This document shows, in pieces, positions 22,797 to 32,200 of a stretch of DNA of 36,139 nucleotides (its first letter is position 1; each line of letters opens with the position of its first letter). The position numbers were made by a program, and so were the translations under genes. Below the pieces are notes generated by a model. The model did not search any database. It worked only from the letters and a program-made list of their open reading frames with translations, and was not told the origin of the DNA. Source of the stretch: an uncultured Bacteroidales bacterium (GTDB taxonomy: Bacteria; Bacteroidota; Bacteroidia; Bacteroidales; Paludibacteraceae); the NCBI GenBank assembly GCA_944321745.1, contig CALUML010000009.1, positions 1 through 36,139 on the forward strand. Reading direction: 5' to 3'.

Positions 22797-22907
22797 AAAG
22801 CAATTTCAAGCTGGCACTTGATTGCTTTGCTCCCGACTTCCACTATCTTTAGATAAGATAGGATGCGGTTCGGCAAAGCCTCAAAAGCCAAAGCACGCTT
22901 TGCCTTT

Positions 22908-22939
22908 TTTGGCTTTGCGCTCACCTTTCACTATCTTTG
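22908..22939 (+). promoter_or_regulatory. -33/-7 promoter of the AraC-type regulator
   Basis: TTTG (22908-22911), 20-bp spacer, TATCTTTG (22932-22939): a full Bacteroidota sigma-ABfr-type promoter. It lies just ahead of the ATG at 22948, leaving a very short leader, and excludes the longer in-frame start at 22822. Confidence 0.72.
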
Positions 22940-22947
22940 CCGTCGAT

Positions 22948-24693
22948 ATGGAAAAACATGCCTTCTTCCTTGTTCTCGCCTTGGCACTGGGCATTGCTGC
23001 AGGACGTGCTGCGACGTTGCCCGACAGCTTGGTAAGCATTGACAAGGTGTATGAATACACATTCTCCGACCCGGACAGGGCCGAGGCCATCTTGGATGCC
23101 TTGCGCGACAGGCAGCGGCATCCCGATGCGGAACTGGACCGTACCGCGGGTGATTTTTACTTCAACACGGGTAGCTACTACCATGCCATCGATAACTACC
23201 GCCGCCTGCTGGAAAACCCGGCGGTGCTGGCCGACGACACGCTGCACATGGAGGCTCTGCACCGCATGATATCGTGCTACGATGCCCTGCACCAAGTGGG
23301 CAACCTGACCCGCTACGTGAAGCAGCTGTTGCAAAAAGCCCGGCAATGCAGCAACGAGGCCATGCAGTCGGTGGCGTTGTTCAACATGGGCAAGATATTG
23401 TACAATCAGGGCCTCAAGGACGAGGGTTACCGCGACATGGGGCAGGCCGTCGAGCTCATGGAGCAGTCGGACTATCCTTATAAATATGACAACCTGCGTT
23501 ACAACTACAATGTGTTGGTGCTTTTCCTGGAAGAGGACAAACGCTACGAGGAGGAACTGCGTATGCTGGACAAGCTCGAAAGCATCGCCTCTGCTTCCAC
23601 GGGCGAAGAGCGGTATGCCATGCAGGAGATGGATAAAAAAGAATTGAAGCCTGTATATGCCCACCGCGCTACGGTGCTCAACCGTCTGGGGCGTACCGAT
23701 GAGGCCGAGGAGGCGTATCACCGGTTCCTGGAAGTGGCCGATGTGTTTTCGCGAGACAACTACCTCATCATGCCCTACCTGTTCGACCTGGGACGCTACG
23801 ACGACATCATCCGCATGAACCGCCGCCGCGAGCAGACCTACCGCGAGGCGGGTGACACCATCTCTTACCACATGCGTACCATTAAGCGGTCGCTGGCGCA
23901 CGCCTACTACGCCAAGGGCGACTGGCGTACGGCGGCGGTACTTTATGCCGACCTGGCTTCCATCACCGACAGCATCAAGGACCGCGAGCAGCAGAGTGCC
24001 GCCCTGGAACTGGCCGCCGTGTACGATCTCAACGAGAAGAACCGACGGATCTTGGAACAGGAAACGACCTTGAAGCGACGTAACTTGCTCATTGTCGGGC
24101 TGACGGGTGGATTCCTGCTGGTAGGCGTGTTGCTGGTGGTGGTATGGATGTCGCGCAGGCGCATCGGCGAGCGCAACGCCGCTTTGGCCGCCCGTGTGGA
24201 CGAACTGGTGCACACGGAGTCACTCCTGCAAGCCGAGCGGTCGGCACGTGTCGAATTGGAGGACAGGTTGGCGCGTTTGCCCCAACCGCCAGCTCCGCCG
24301 TCCGCCTCACCAACCGAGCCGGAGGCCGATGTCCACCAACAGGAAAACCGCATTCTCTTCCAGCGCATGGATGCCGAGGTGAGGGAACACAAACTTTACC
24401 TCGACCCCGACTTCGGGCGTGACCAGCTCACCCGTCTGGCCAGGGTGGACAAGAATCGTCTGGCGGAAATCATCCGCGACAACACCGCAGGCAACCTGAG
24501 CGACTACCTGAACAACATTCGCGTGGCGCATGCTATCGGGGTGATGCGCCGCCACACCCGCTACACCCTCCATGCCGTGGCCGGCGAGTCGGGCTTCGGC
24601 AACATGACTACTTTCACCAACGCCTTCAAACGCTACACGGGTCTTACCCCGGCACAATACCGCAAGGCCAAGCTCGGCAAAGCGGATGCGTGA
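22948..24693 (+). CDS. Membrane-spanning TPR / AraC-type transcription regulator
   Basis: 581 residues. A signal peptide or N-terminal anchor (about 1-22) is followed by a helical tetratricopeptide-like region (about 25-370; for example AGDFYFNTGSYYHAIDNYRR and RATVLNRLGRTDEAEEAYHR). One transmembrane helix at about 378-398 (LLIVGLTGGFLLVGVLLVVV) leads into a coiled-coil linker and a Pro-rich segment. The C-terminal AraC/XylS double HTH at about 490-575 contains LTRLARVDKNRLAEIIRDNT and VAGESGFGNMTTFTNAFKRY. The TPR part should face the periplasm and the HTH the cytoplasm, a one-component transmembrane regulator. It is the only regulator beside the two giant surface-protein genes downstream and probably controls them. 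Confidence 0.88.
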   Translation: MEKHAFFLVLALALGIAAGRAATLPDSLVSIDKVYEYTFSDPDRAEAILDALRDRQRHPDAELDRTAGDFYFNTGSYYHAIDNYRRLLENPAVLADDTLHMEALHRMISCYDALHQVGNLTRYVKQLLQKARQCSNEAMQSVALFNMGKILYNQGLKDEGYRDMGQAVELMEQSDYPYKYDNLRYNYNVLVLFLEEDKRYEEELRMLDKLESIASASTGEERYAMQEMDKKELKPVYAHRATVLNRLGRTDEAEEAYHRFLEVADVFSRDNYLIMPYLFDLGRYDDIIRMNRRREQTYREAGDTISYHMRTIKRSLAHAYYAKGDWRTAAVLYADLASITDSIKDREQQSAALELAAVYDLNEKNRRILEQETTLKRRNLLIVGLTGGFLLVGVLLVVVWMSRRRIGERNAALAARVDELVHTESLLQAERSARVELEDRLARLPQPPAPPSASPTEPEADVHQQENRILFQRMDAEVREHKLYLDPDFGRDQLTRLARVDKNRLAEIIRDNTAGNLSDYLNNIRVAHAIGVMRRHTRYTLHAVAGESGFGNMTTFTNAFKRYTGLTPAQYRKAKLGKADA

Positions 24694-24810
24694 ATGGGGA
24701 AACGAGATTGTGCTTCAATATGAGCTGCAACGGAACATTGACAAAAGGTAAATTGACCGCTTGTCAATATCCTCCGCGGCCTTTACCCCTGCACCCCGCC
24801 CTTCCGCTTG

Positions 24811-24842
24811 CGGACAATATTGGAAAAAGCCCGGACAATATT
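24811..24842 (+). promoter_or_regulatory. Direct repeat, candidate AraC-type operator
   Basis: CGGACAATATT occurs at 24811-24821 and again at 24832-24842, exactly 21 bp apart (two helical turns), as in classical AraC half-site pairs. It lies about 48-79 bp upstream of the -7 box of the InlB-repeat gene, which lacks a good -33 element. The second copy overlaps the hairpin at 24825-24862. Confidence 0.45.
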
Positions 24843-24862
24843 ATACAAACTCCCGGGCTTTT
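24825..24862 (+). terminator. Intrinsic terminator after the AraC-type gene
   Basis: AAAAGCCCGG (24825-24834) and CCGGGCTTTT (24853-24862) form a perfect 10-bp stem with an 18-nt loop. The U-rich side is at the 3' end, as in a short rho-independent terminator or attenuator. Confidence 0.6.
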
Positions 24863-24889
24863 CTGTAGCTACCGTTTCGCTTCTTGGCG

Positions 24890-24897
24890 TACTTTTG
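24890..24897 (+). promoter_or_regulatory. -7 box of the InlB-repeat gene
   Basis: TACTTTTG matches TAnnTTTG exactly and lies 72 bp before the ATG at 24962. No -33 TTTG at 19-21 bp, consistent with an activator-dependent promoter. Confidence 0.55.
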
Positions 24898-24961
24898 TAA
24901 TCCTGTTCATAGCCTTTCACCGGGCTTTTCCTACGTCAATCATCCACTATTATTTATATGT

Positions 24962-27900
24962 ATGAAAAAAACGATCTGTACCCTGCTTGCCTTGTTGCTG
25001 GCAGGAATGTATGTCGTGTGGGCGCAAGAACCGCAGCCCGATGCGGGTTACACGCTTTACTTTGACGCTAACGGGGGCACGGGCAACATGTCGCCCATGA
25101 CGTTCACCTCGGTCGATGACACTTTGCCCCTTACAGTTAATGCCTTCACCCGCACGGGCTACACTTTTGCCGGGTGGAATACAGAGGCTGCAGGCACGGG
25201 CACCGCCTATACCGACCGGCAGGAAGTGAGCCACCTCACCCTGGACACCACCATCACCCTCTATGCCCAATGGACGGCCAATACCTACACGGTGAAGTTT
25301 GACCGCAACGGCAGCCATTTGGGAAGTAACATGGATGACCAGACCTTTACTTACGATGTGCCACAGCAGTTAAGCAAGAATACTTTTGAAAAGTTATGGC
25401 ACGACTTCCACGGCTGGAACACTGAAGCCAACGGCACAGGCACGGGCTATGCCGATCAGCAGGAGGTGAAGAACCTCACCGACGAGCCGGGCGGCACGCT
25501 GACGCTCTATGCGCAATGGGACTTCACCGCGTTCACCATCGAGTTTGAAGGCAACGGGGGCATCGGGGCAGAGATGACTGCCTTGATGGTAAACGGTGAG
25601 GGGGTCACCCTGCCTGCCAACACCTACACCCGCCGGGGCTACGTGTTCACCGGGTGGAACACCGAAGCCGACGGCGGCGGCATGTCCGTGGCCGACCAGG
25701 GCACGGCGACCGATGTGGCCACCGGGGCCAGCACCGTCACCCTGTACGCCCAGTGGCGGCCCATCACCTTCACCATCCACTACGACCCCAATGTGCCTGA
25801 CGACGGCCTGCTGACGGGTGACCCGCTGCCCGACCAAACGCTCACTTGGGACACTACCGACACCCTCGCTACGCCGGGCTTCACCTACCGGGGGCACAAC
25901 TTCGTGTACTGGAGTTCGCAAGCCATCGTGCCGGATGACGAGGCAGAAGCCGAACAGATACCGGGCTTCGACGTGAAGGAGGAGATAGAGGCAAACAACA
26001 TCTTGAACGAGCTGTCCATAGAGCCACGCGATGGTGCGGAAGTCACCCTCTATGCCCAATGGGAAAGTATCGTGTACCACGTATCATTCTATGCCAATGC
26101 AGACGATGCAGCGGGCACGATGGACTCCCAAAACATCAACTACGACGAGCAAACGGCTCTCACCCCGAACGCCTTCACCCGCCCCGGCTACCAGTTCGAC
26201 TGCTGGAGCACCAGTGCGGACAGTAACACGCCCGGCGAAGGGGTGGCGGTGTACGAAGATGGTGCGGAGGTGTTCAACCTGCTGGAAACGTTCAACGGCG
26301 AATACTCCCTGTATGCCCATTGGACTCCTATTACCTACCATATTATATATAATGCCAACCGGGGCGGGGGCACGGGCGAAGGCGACATGCAGCCGCAGCT
26401 ATTCACCTATGCCACGCCGCAAGCCTTGACCGCGAACGCCTTCACCCGCACGGGCTACTCCTTCACGGGATGGAACATGCGCCCCGACGGCATGGGACGC
26501 GCCCTGACCGATGGGCAGGTGGTAGATAGCCTCGTCACCGTGGCCGGGCGCGACACCACCCTCTACGCCCAATGGCAGGCCAATACCTACCACGTAGCCT
26601 TCCACCGCAACAACCTCCGCGCCACGGGCGACATGGACCTGCAGGCATTCACCTACGACCAGGAGCAGGCCTTGGCCGCCAACCTCTTCCAGCATCCCGA
26701 CTCTTCCTTCCTCGGCTGGAGCACGGACTCCACCAGTACCGTTGTCATATACAGCGACCGCCAGCCGGTGGTCAACCTCACGCCTGAACCCGCCGACACC
26801 CTGGCACTCTACGCCGTGTGGGGCGGACGGGAATACATTGTACATTTCCATGCCAATGCCGACAACGTGGAAGGCAGCATGGAAAACCAACGCCTTACCT
26901 ACTCAGTAGAAACACCTTTGACCCCGAATGCCTTCACCCGCCCGGGCTTCACTTTTGCCGGATGGGCTCTCTCATCCGCCGAGCAGGTGGCTTACCGGGA
27001 TGGAGAAGCGGTGAGCGACTTGGCCGATGAAGCCGGGGCGCAAGTGGACCTCTACGCCGTGTGGACGGAGAATGAATACACCATCGTGTTCCGCGGCGGC
27101 AACGGTGAAGGCAGCATGGACAACCTGCACCTGACTTACACGGAGCAGACGACCTTGCCCGCCAACGGCTTCACGCTCGAGGGCTATACCTTCGCCGGGT
27201 GGAATACCGCATCGGACGGCAGCGGCACGCTTTATGCGGACCGGGCCGAGGTGCAAGGGCTCACGACCCATGCCAACGAACGGGTGTACCTCTATGCCCA
27301 ATGGACGGCCAACCGCTACACCCTGCGCTTCCTGCCCAATGGCGGCGAAGGGACGATGGACGACCTGCCCATGACTTACAACGACCGGGAATTGCTCCCC
27401 GGGAACTCCTTCGTCCGTACGGGCTTCTCCTTCACCGGGTGGAACACCGCTCCCGACGGCACCGGTGCGCCCTACGCCGACGGCACGGAGGTGGTCAATC
27501 TCACCGCCACGCCCGACACGGTTATCGACCTCTACGCCCAGTGGAGCGAGCATCACTACACCATACATTACCACAAGGGGCTTGACGCGGCCACCGGTAC
27601 GATGGACGACCAACGCCTGGCCTATACCGACCGTATCGCGTTGCGTTCGTGCGGTTTCCTGCTGCCGGGCTACACTTTCACGGGCTGGATCGACGGCCAA
27701 GGCGGCACGTACCGCGACGGGCAAACGGTGGCTCAGCTCACCGAGACGGACGAGGCGGTCATCGACCTTACCGCCCAATGGACGGCCAATGCCTACACCA
27801 TCCGCTTCGACGGCAACGGCGGCGAAGGCGACATGAGCGAACTCCACCTGACCTACGATGACGACCCGACAGCACTTACCTCCAACGCCTTCACCCGCAC

Positions 27901-29140
27901 GGGTTACACCTACATGGGCTGGAACACGGCTGCCGACGGCACCGGTACGGCCTACGCCGATGCCCAGGAAGTGCACAATCTCAGTGCCACTCCTGGTGTG
28001 GTCATCACGCTCTATGCCCAGTGGCAGGCCCACACGTACACCGTCCGCTTCGACGGCAACGGTGGCGAGGGCGACATGACCGACCTGCCGATAGCTTACG
28101 ATGAAACGGCCACGCTCACGCCCAACGCCTTTACCCGCACTGGCTATACTTACTTGGGCTGGAACACGACCGCCGACGGCACCGGCACGCCCTATGCCGA
28201 TGGCGAAACGGTGAACAACTGGACCGAGGAGGACGGCGCAACTATTATATTATATGCCCAATGGCAGGCCCACACGTACACCGTGATGTATGCTCCCAAT
28301 GGCGGCACGGGCCGCATGGAGCGGCAGTCCTTCACCTACGGCGAGGAACAGGCCCTGTTGCCCAACGCTTTCACCCGCACCGGCTACACCTTCGCTGGCT
28401 GGAACACCGGCGAGCAGGGCACGGGCACGGCCTACGCCGACGGGCAGACGGTGGTCAACCTCACCGCCGAGGATGGGGCTTTCGTGGGGCTGTACGCCCA
28501 ATGGACTCCCTTGCGCTACACCGTGCGCTTCCTGCATGAGGACGGCACGGAGCTTCAGAGCAGCGAATGGGACTACGGCACCATGCCCGCCTACACCGGC
28601 TCCACGCCCACGAAAGCCTCCACGGACGAGTATGAATACGCATTTGCCGGATGGTCGCCCGAAATAACGGCGGTCACGGGCGAGGCCACCTACACCGCCC
28701 GCTTCACCGCCACGCGGCGCACCTACACCGTGACCTTCGTAAGTGAGGGCGAAACCCTCCAGACCGACGTGTTGGAATACGGCGAGATGCCCTACTACCG
28801 GGGCGACGAGCCGCAGAAGCCCGCCGATGAGGAAAATGAATACACCTTTGCCGGGTGGTCGCCCGAAGTGACAACCGTAACAGGCGATGCCACCTACACC
28901 GCCCTGTTCGATGCGCAGCCGCACACCGGCCTGGCCACGCTGGACGGCGGAGGCATGACGTTGCGGGTGGAAGCCCTCACCCTGTTCATTACGGGCATCG
29001 GCGACCGGGAAGAAGTGATGGTATACGACCCGGAAGGCCGTCCCGTGTACCGGGGCACCGACCGCCACATTGCCCTGCCCGCTCCCGGTATCTACCTGGT
29101 ATGCCGCCCGGGCGAAACGCAGAAAGTGTGGGCGAAATGA
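24962..29140 (+). CDS. InlB B-repeat (Listeria-Bacteroides repeat) surface protein
   Basis: 1392 residues. A signal peptide (MKKTICTLLALLLAGMYVVWAQ) is followed from about residue 30 by 14 tandem InlB B-repeats of about 75-100 residues, each with the beta-grasp pattern (YTVRFDGNGGEGDM; NAFTRTGYTYLGWNT; TGTPYADGETV; ILYAQW). Two shorter variants (about 1184-1319) have EYEYAFAGWSPEITAVTGEA cores. The last about 70 residues (EEVMVYDPEGRPVYRG and LPAPGIYLVCRPGE) resemble a type IX secretion or Bacteroidota C-terminal sorting domain. A role as a rod-like adhesin or exopolymer-binding protein is inferred. Repeats 12 and 13 are close at the DNA level, suggesting recent duplication. Start 24962 fits the signal peptide. 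Confidence 0.88.
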   Translation: MKKTICTLLALLLAGMYVVWAQEPQPDAGYTLYFDANGGTGNMSPMTFTSVDDTLPLTVNAFTRTGYTFAGWNTEAAGTGTAYTDRQEVSHLTLDTTITLYAQWTANTYTVKFDRNGSHLGSNMDDQTFTYDVPQQLSKNTFEKLWHDFHGWNTEANGTGTGYADQQEVKNLTDEPGGTLTLYAQWDFTAFTIEFEGNGGIGAEMTALMVNGEGVTLPANTYTRRGYVFTGWNTEADGGGMSVADQGTATDVATGASTVTLYAQWRPITFTIHYDPNVPDDGLLTGDPLPDQTLTWDTTDTLATPGFTYRGHNFVYWSSQAIVPDDEAEAEQIPGFDVKEEIEANNILNELSIEPRDGAEVTLYAQWESIVYHVSFYANADDAAGTMDSQNINYDEQTALTPNAFTRPGYQFDCWSTSADSNTPGEGVAVYEDGAEVFNLLETFNGEYSLYAHWTPITYHIIYNANRGGGTGEGDMQPQLFTYATPQALTANAFTRTGYSFTGWNMRPDGMGRALTDGQVVDSLVTVAGRDTTLYAQWQANTYHVAFHRNNLRATGDMDLQAFTYDQEQALAANLFQHPDSSFLGWSTDSTSTVVIYSDRQPVVNLTPEPADTLALYAVWGGREYIVHFHANADNVEGSMENQRLTYSVETPLTPNAFTRPGFTFAGWALSSAEQVAYRDGEAVSDLADEAGAQVDLYAVWTENEYTIVFRGGNGEGSMDNLHLTYTEQTTLPANGFTLEGYTFAGWNTASDGSGTLYADRAEVQGLTTHANERVYLYAQWTANRYTLRFLPNGGEGTMDDLPMTYNDRELLPGNSFVRTGFSFTGWNTAPDGTGAPYADGTEVVNLTATPDTVIDLYAQWSEHHYTIHYHKGLDAATGTMDDQRLAYTDRIALRSCGFLLPGYTFTGWIDGQGGTYRDGQTVAQLTETDEAVIDLTAQWTANAYTIRFDGNGGEGDMSELHLTYDDDPTALTSNAFTRTGYTYMGWNTAADGTGTAYADAQEVHNLSATPGVVITLYAQWQAHTYTVRFDGNGGEGDMTDLPIAYDETATLTPNAFTRTGYTYLGWNTTADGTGTPYADGETVNNWTEEDGATIILYAQWQAHTYTVMYAPNGGTGRMERQSFTYGEEQALLPNAFTRTGYTFAGWNTGEQGTGTAYADGQTVVNLTAEDGAFVGLYAQWTPLRYTVRFLHEDGTELQSSEWDYGTMPAYTGSTPTKASTDEYEYAFAGWSPEITAVTGEATYTARFTATRRTYTVTFVSEGETLQTDVLEYGEMPYYRGDEPQKPADEENEYTFAGWSPEVTTVTGDATYTALFDAQPHTGLATLDGGGMTLRVEALTLFITGIGDREEVMVYDPEGRPVYRGTDRHIALPAPGIYLVCRPGETQKVWAK

Positions 29141-29243
29141 TCCTCCAATCTCCTAAAGGAGGAGGTGAGAGGATGCGATTGGGATTTCCTTTCGGACAAG
29201 GCTGACAAACATTCCCCCTTTAGGAGGGGCTTGTAGAGGCCAC
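29139..29243. repeat. Copy of the MITE-like element between the two surface-protein genes
   Basis: The right end (29209-29243), read in reverse, is GGCCTCTACAAGCCCCTCC followed by AAAGGGGG and AATGT, close to the left end of the element at 17-138. The left end contains the related palindrome CTCCTAAAGGAG (29150-29161). It begins at the InlB-repeat stop codon. Its hairpins may attenuate transcription into the giant gene. Confidence 0.5.
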
Positions 29244-29288
29244 TCTTGTAGAAATTAGAGATGCAAATAATAAATTAAAAACAATAAT

Positions 29289-32200
29289 ATGACAACGACT
29301 AACAAACAGCTCATCCGACCGCCACGCCGTGGCTGGATGGCAAAAGGATTCACGAAAGGTGTGCGCTTCCTGTTCGTGGCTGTGTTGACCCTCTTGGGCA
29401 TGGCGCAGGCACAAGCCGCCCGCTGGGACGATGGCTACAGGGCAACATGGGTTGCGGAGCAAGGTGCATTCGAAATACGCTTGCGCATATACGATGACAA
29501 AGGACGCGACGACGTGCTGCAAAACGGCGTTGTGAAGCTGGATGGAGAAACAATCATCGATGGAATCAGCAACAACCACCACAGTTTCCCCTACTGGATG
29601 CCCATGAATTTCAAGGACGGTGGCGGAAAGTACCGCTACCAGGTGAAACTCAGCAACAGCACTTGGAAGGAAGTGTATGGAAGCCAGAGCAGGGTGGAGT
29701 ATAGCGAGCGCGACGGGGACGATAGCCGCTATTCGTACATCGTTGTGCGGGTGTATGTCAGGAACTTCAACACGATAGGGGGTACGCATACCTTCAACAT
29801 CCAAGGGAAAATAGACCGCGATGCCACCTTGTTGGAAAACACCTATCCTAATTTTGATTTCAGTACATCGGTCAGCACGGACTACACCAAAAACATTACC
29901 ACTCTCACTGACGATTGGCAAAACAACCAAAGCCTGCATTTGAAGTGGGCTACCAATGACAATCCGAACACCAAAGTGAGTGCTTTGAAGGTGACGGTAG
30001 GCGGCACGTCCAAGACCTACAGCGGTAACAGCATACCCAATCCCGTCGTGCTGACTAACGACTGGAAGAGTCTGAACTTCCAGGAAGCTTCCTATGGGGT
30101 AACAGTGGAAGCCACCGTGCAGCCCGCCTCTTCGAGCTATTACGGGTTCACCATTTCGAAATCGCTCAATACGGCGACCTTCGGGCAGGCCGACTACCTC
30201 AACAGCCGTTTCGACCCGGAAGATGCCAACGGCAACCCCAACCGCATCACCCTCACCTGGGGCATGAGCGAGGCGGCCAGTACCTCGCCCCGCACCGACC
30301 AATTTTCCATTCGCCGCTACAAGCACAATGGTAGCAGCTATGTGTACGACAACAAGGAGTACAAGGTAGATTACAAAAAAGGGGAAACGGAATACACCTA
30401 CACGGACAACCAGCTGGATGCCAACGGCGTGATCAACTACCGTTACGACCTGTCGCGCAACAGCGTGTTGACAGGCTATCCCATCGTGTCGAGCAGCATC
30501 GAGGTGTCTACCCAGCACTGCTCGCCGGACAGCATCTGGGCCACGACTTCCGAAAGGGGCAACAGCGTCATCGTGGAGTGGGCCGATAACGACATTATCT
30601 GGTCGCAACGCACCCAGTGCAAGCTGGTGCAAGTGGATCTCGAAGCCATGACCGAATACGAGTACGACCTGACAGAGGATGCCTACAAAGCCAAGCGTTT
30701 TGTGGACGAACGGGTGAAAAACTGCGGCTCGTATGAATATCGCCTGGAGCTAACGCCGGGCGGCGATGATTACAACATTCCTCCAGTGGTCACCACCGCC
30801 GAGCCGGTAGCTCCCTACGTGCCGGGCACGATAGAGGACTTGAGCGTGTCCAAAGGCTATTTCACCGACCGCACGGAGGTAAGCTGGGTGTCGCACAATG
30901 CGTTCGACAACTTCGTCATCGAGCGCAAGCCTTACGGGGCTGCCGACAGCGAATATGCCCAAGTAGGCTCGGTGACGTACCAGAACACGTTGACCGAATA
31001 CTCGTTTGATGACACGAAGGGTGCTATCGGTACCATTTACGAGTACCGTGTATATGGTATCACCAAGTGCGTGGACGTGATGGTGTACAGTACCGACACG
31101 TTGGTCTCGGTAGGTTTCCGTAGCGGGACGGGGGTCATCAGTGGTCGTGTGACGTATGAAAACGGACAAGCTGTGTCCGGTGTGGAAATACTGCCCCAAA
31201 GCGATGACCAGGATAGCGGCAAGGCTGCCCGTCTGGACGGGTCGGGGCAAATCGTGACCGAAGATGCATTGGTACTGCCCGCCACGGGGTTCTCCCTGGA
31301 AGCTTACCTGCGCCCCGAAGGCGACAACGCCGGGCGCACCCTGCTGGCTGTGGGCAGTACCAGCCTGCTGGCCTTCGATACCGAGGGGCGGCTCACTTTC
31401 CGGACCGGGCAACAGACGCTGACCGACCCCGTGGAGCATGAAGCCGATGACTATTACCACGCCAGTGCCGTGTTCGACGGGCGTATGATGAAACTCTACA
31501 TCGACAGCCTGCTGGTGGACACGCTCGAAGTGGGCGCACTCACCGTGGACGAGGCTCCATTCATCGTGGGAGCGGTGGCTTCGGGCAACGGTTATGCCGG
31601 GCAGTACACGGGTTACGTGGACGAAGTGCGCGTATGGGACAAGGCATTGACCGCCGATGAAATCAAGCGCGACTATACCCGCCAGCTTTACGGTGGTGAG
31701 ACGGGGCTGATGCTCTATTACCGTTTCAACGAAGGCGTGGCAGGTGAAGTGTATGACATGTCGTTCGAGGGCGAAGCCTACCACGAGATGCACGCCACGG
31801 CCACAGGTATGACCTATACTGCCGATGCCACCGAGTTACCCTCGTTGGAGCAACTGGCTATCAAGGGCATCACGGATGTGAACGGCAACTACACCATCAA
31901 CGGGGTGCCTTACGCCAGCAACGGCACGCAGTACCGCATCATCCCGCGCTACGGCACCCACCAGTTCGACCCCACCGAACGGCTCATCACCATGAATGAG
32001 AACAACCGTGACTTCACTGCCGACTTTACGGACAACTCATCTTTCCTGTTGAGCGGGCGGGTGCTGTACTCCGAAAGCACCATCCCGGTGGAAGGCGTGA
32101 TGTTCGAAGTGGACGGAGTGACGGCTATGATAGACAACAAGGTGGTAATGACCAACTCGCTGGGTGAATTTGAAATCAGCGTACCCGTGGGGCAACACTC

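Larger units (their letters stand above)
21925..22907. other. About 1 kb gene-free region rich in repeats
   Basis: No frame here looks like protein. It contains small perfect hairpins (CCCGATG..CATCGGG near 22065-22083; GTCCCG..CGGGAC near 22129-22151), a duplicated ~110-bp block, an array of palindromic 21-bp units, and a TTTCGA-type inverted repeat, each listed separately. It separates the minus-strand efflux operon from the plus-strand AraC gene. Confidence 0.7.

Noticed and set aside
21925..22900. Small protein genes in the long gene-free stretch
   Set aside because: Open frames here run through repeats, change sense with the palindromes and have no leader or recognisable domain.
24811..24862. 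Riboswitch upstream of the InlB-repeat gene
   Set aside because: Only one simple stem is present and it lies upstream of the proposed promoter; it fits a terminator of the preceding gene better.
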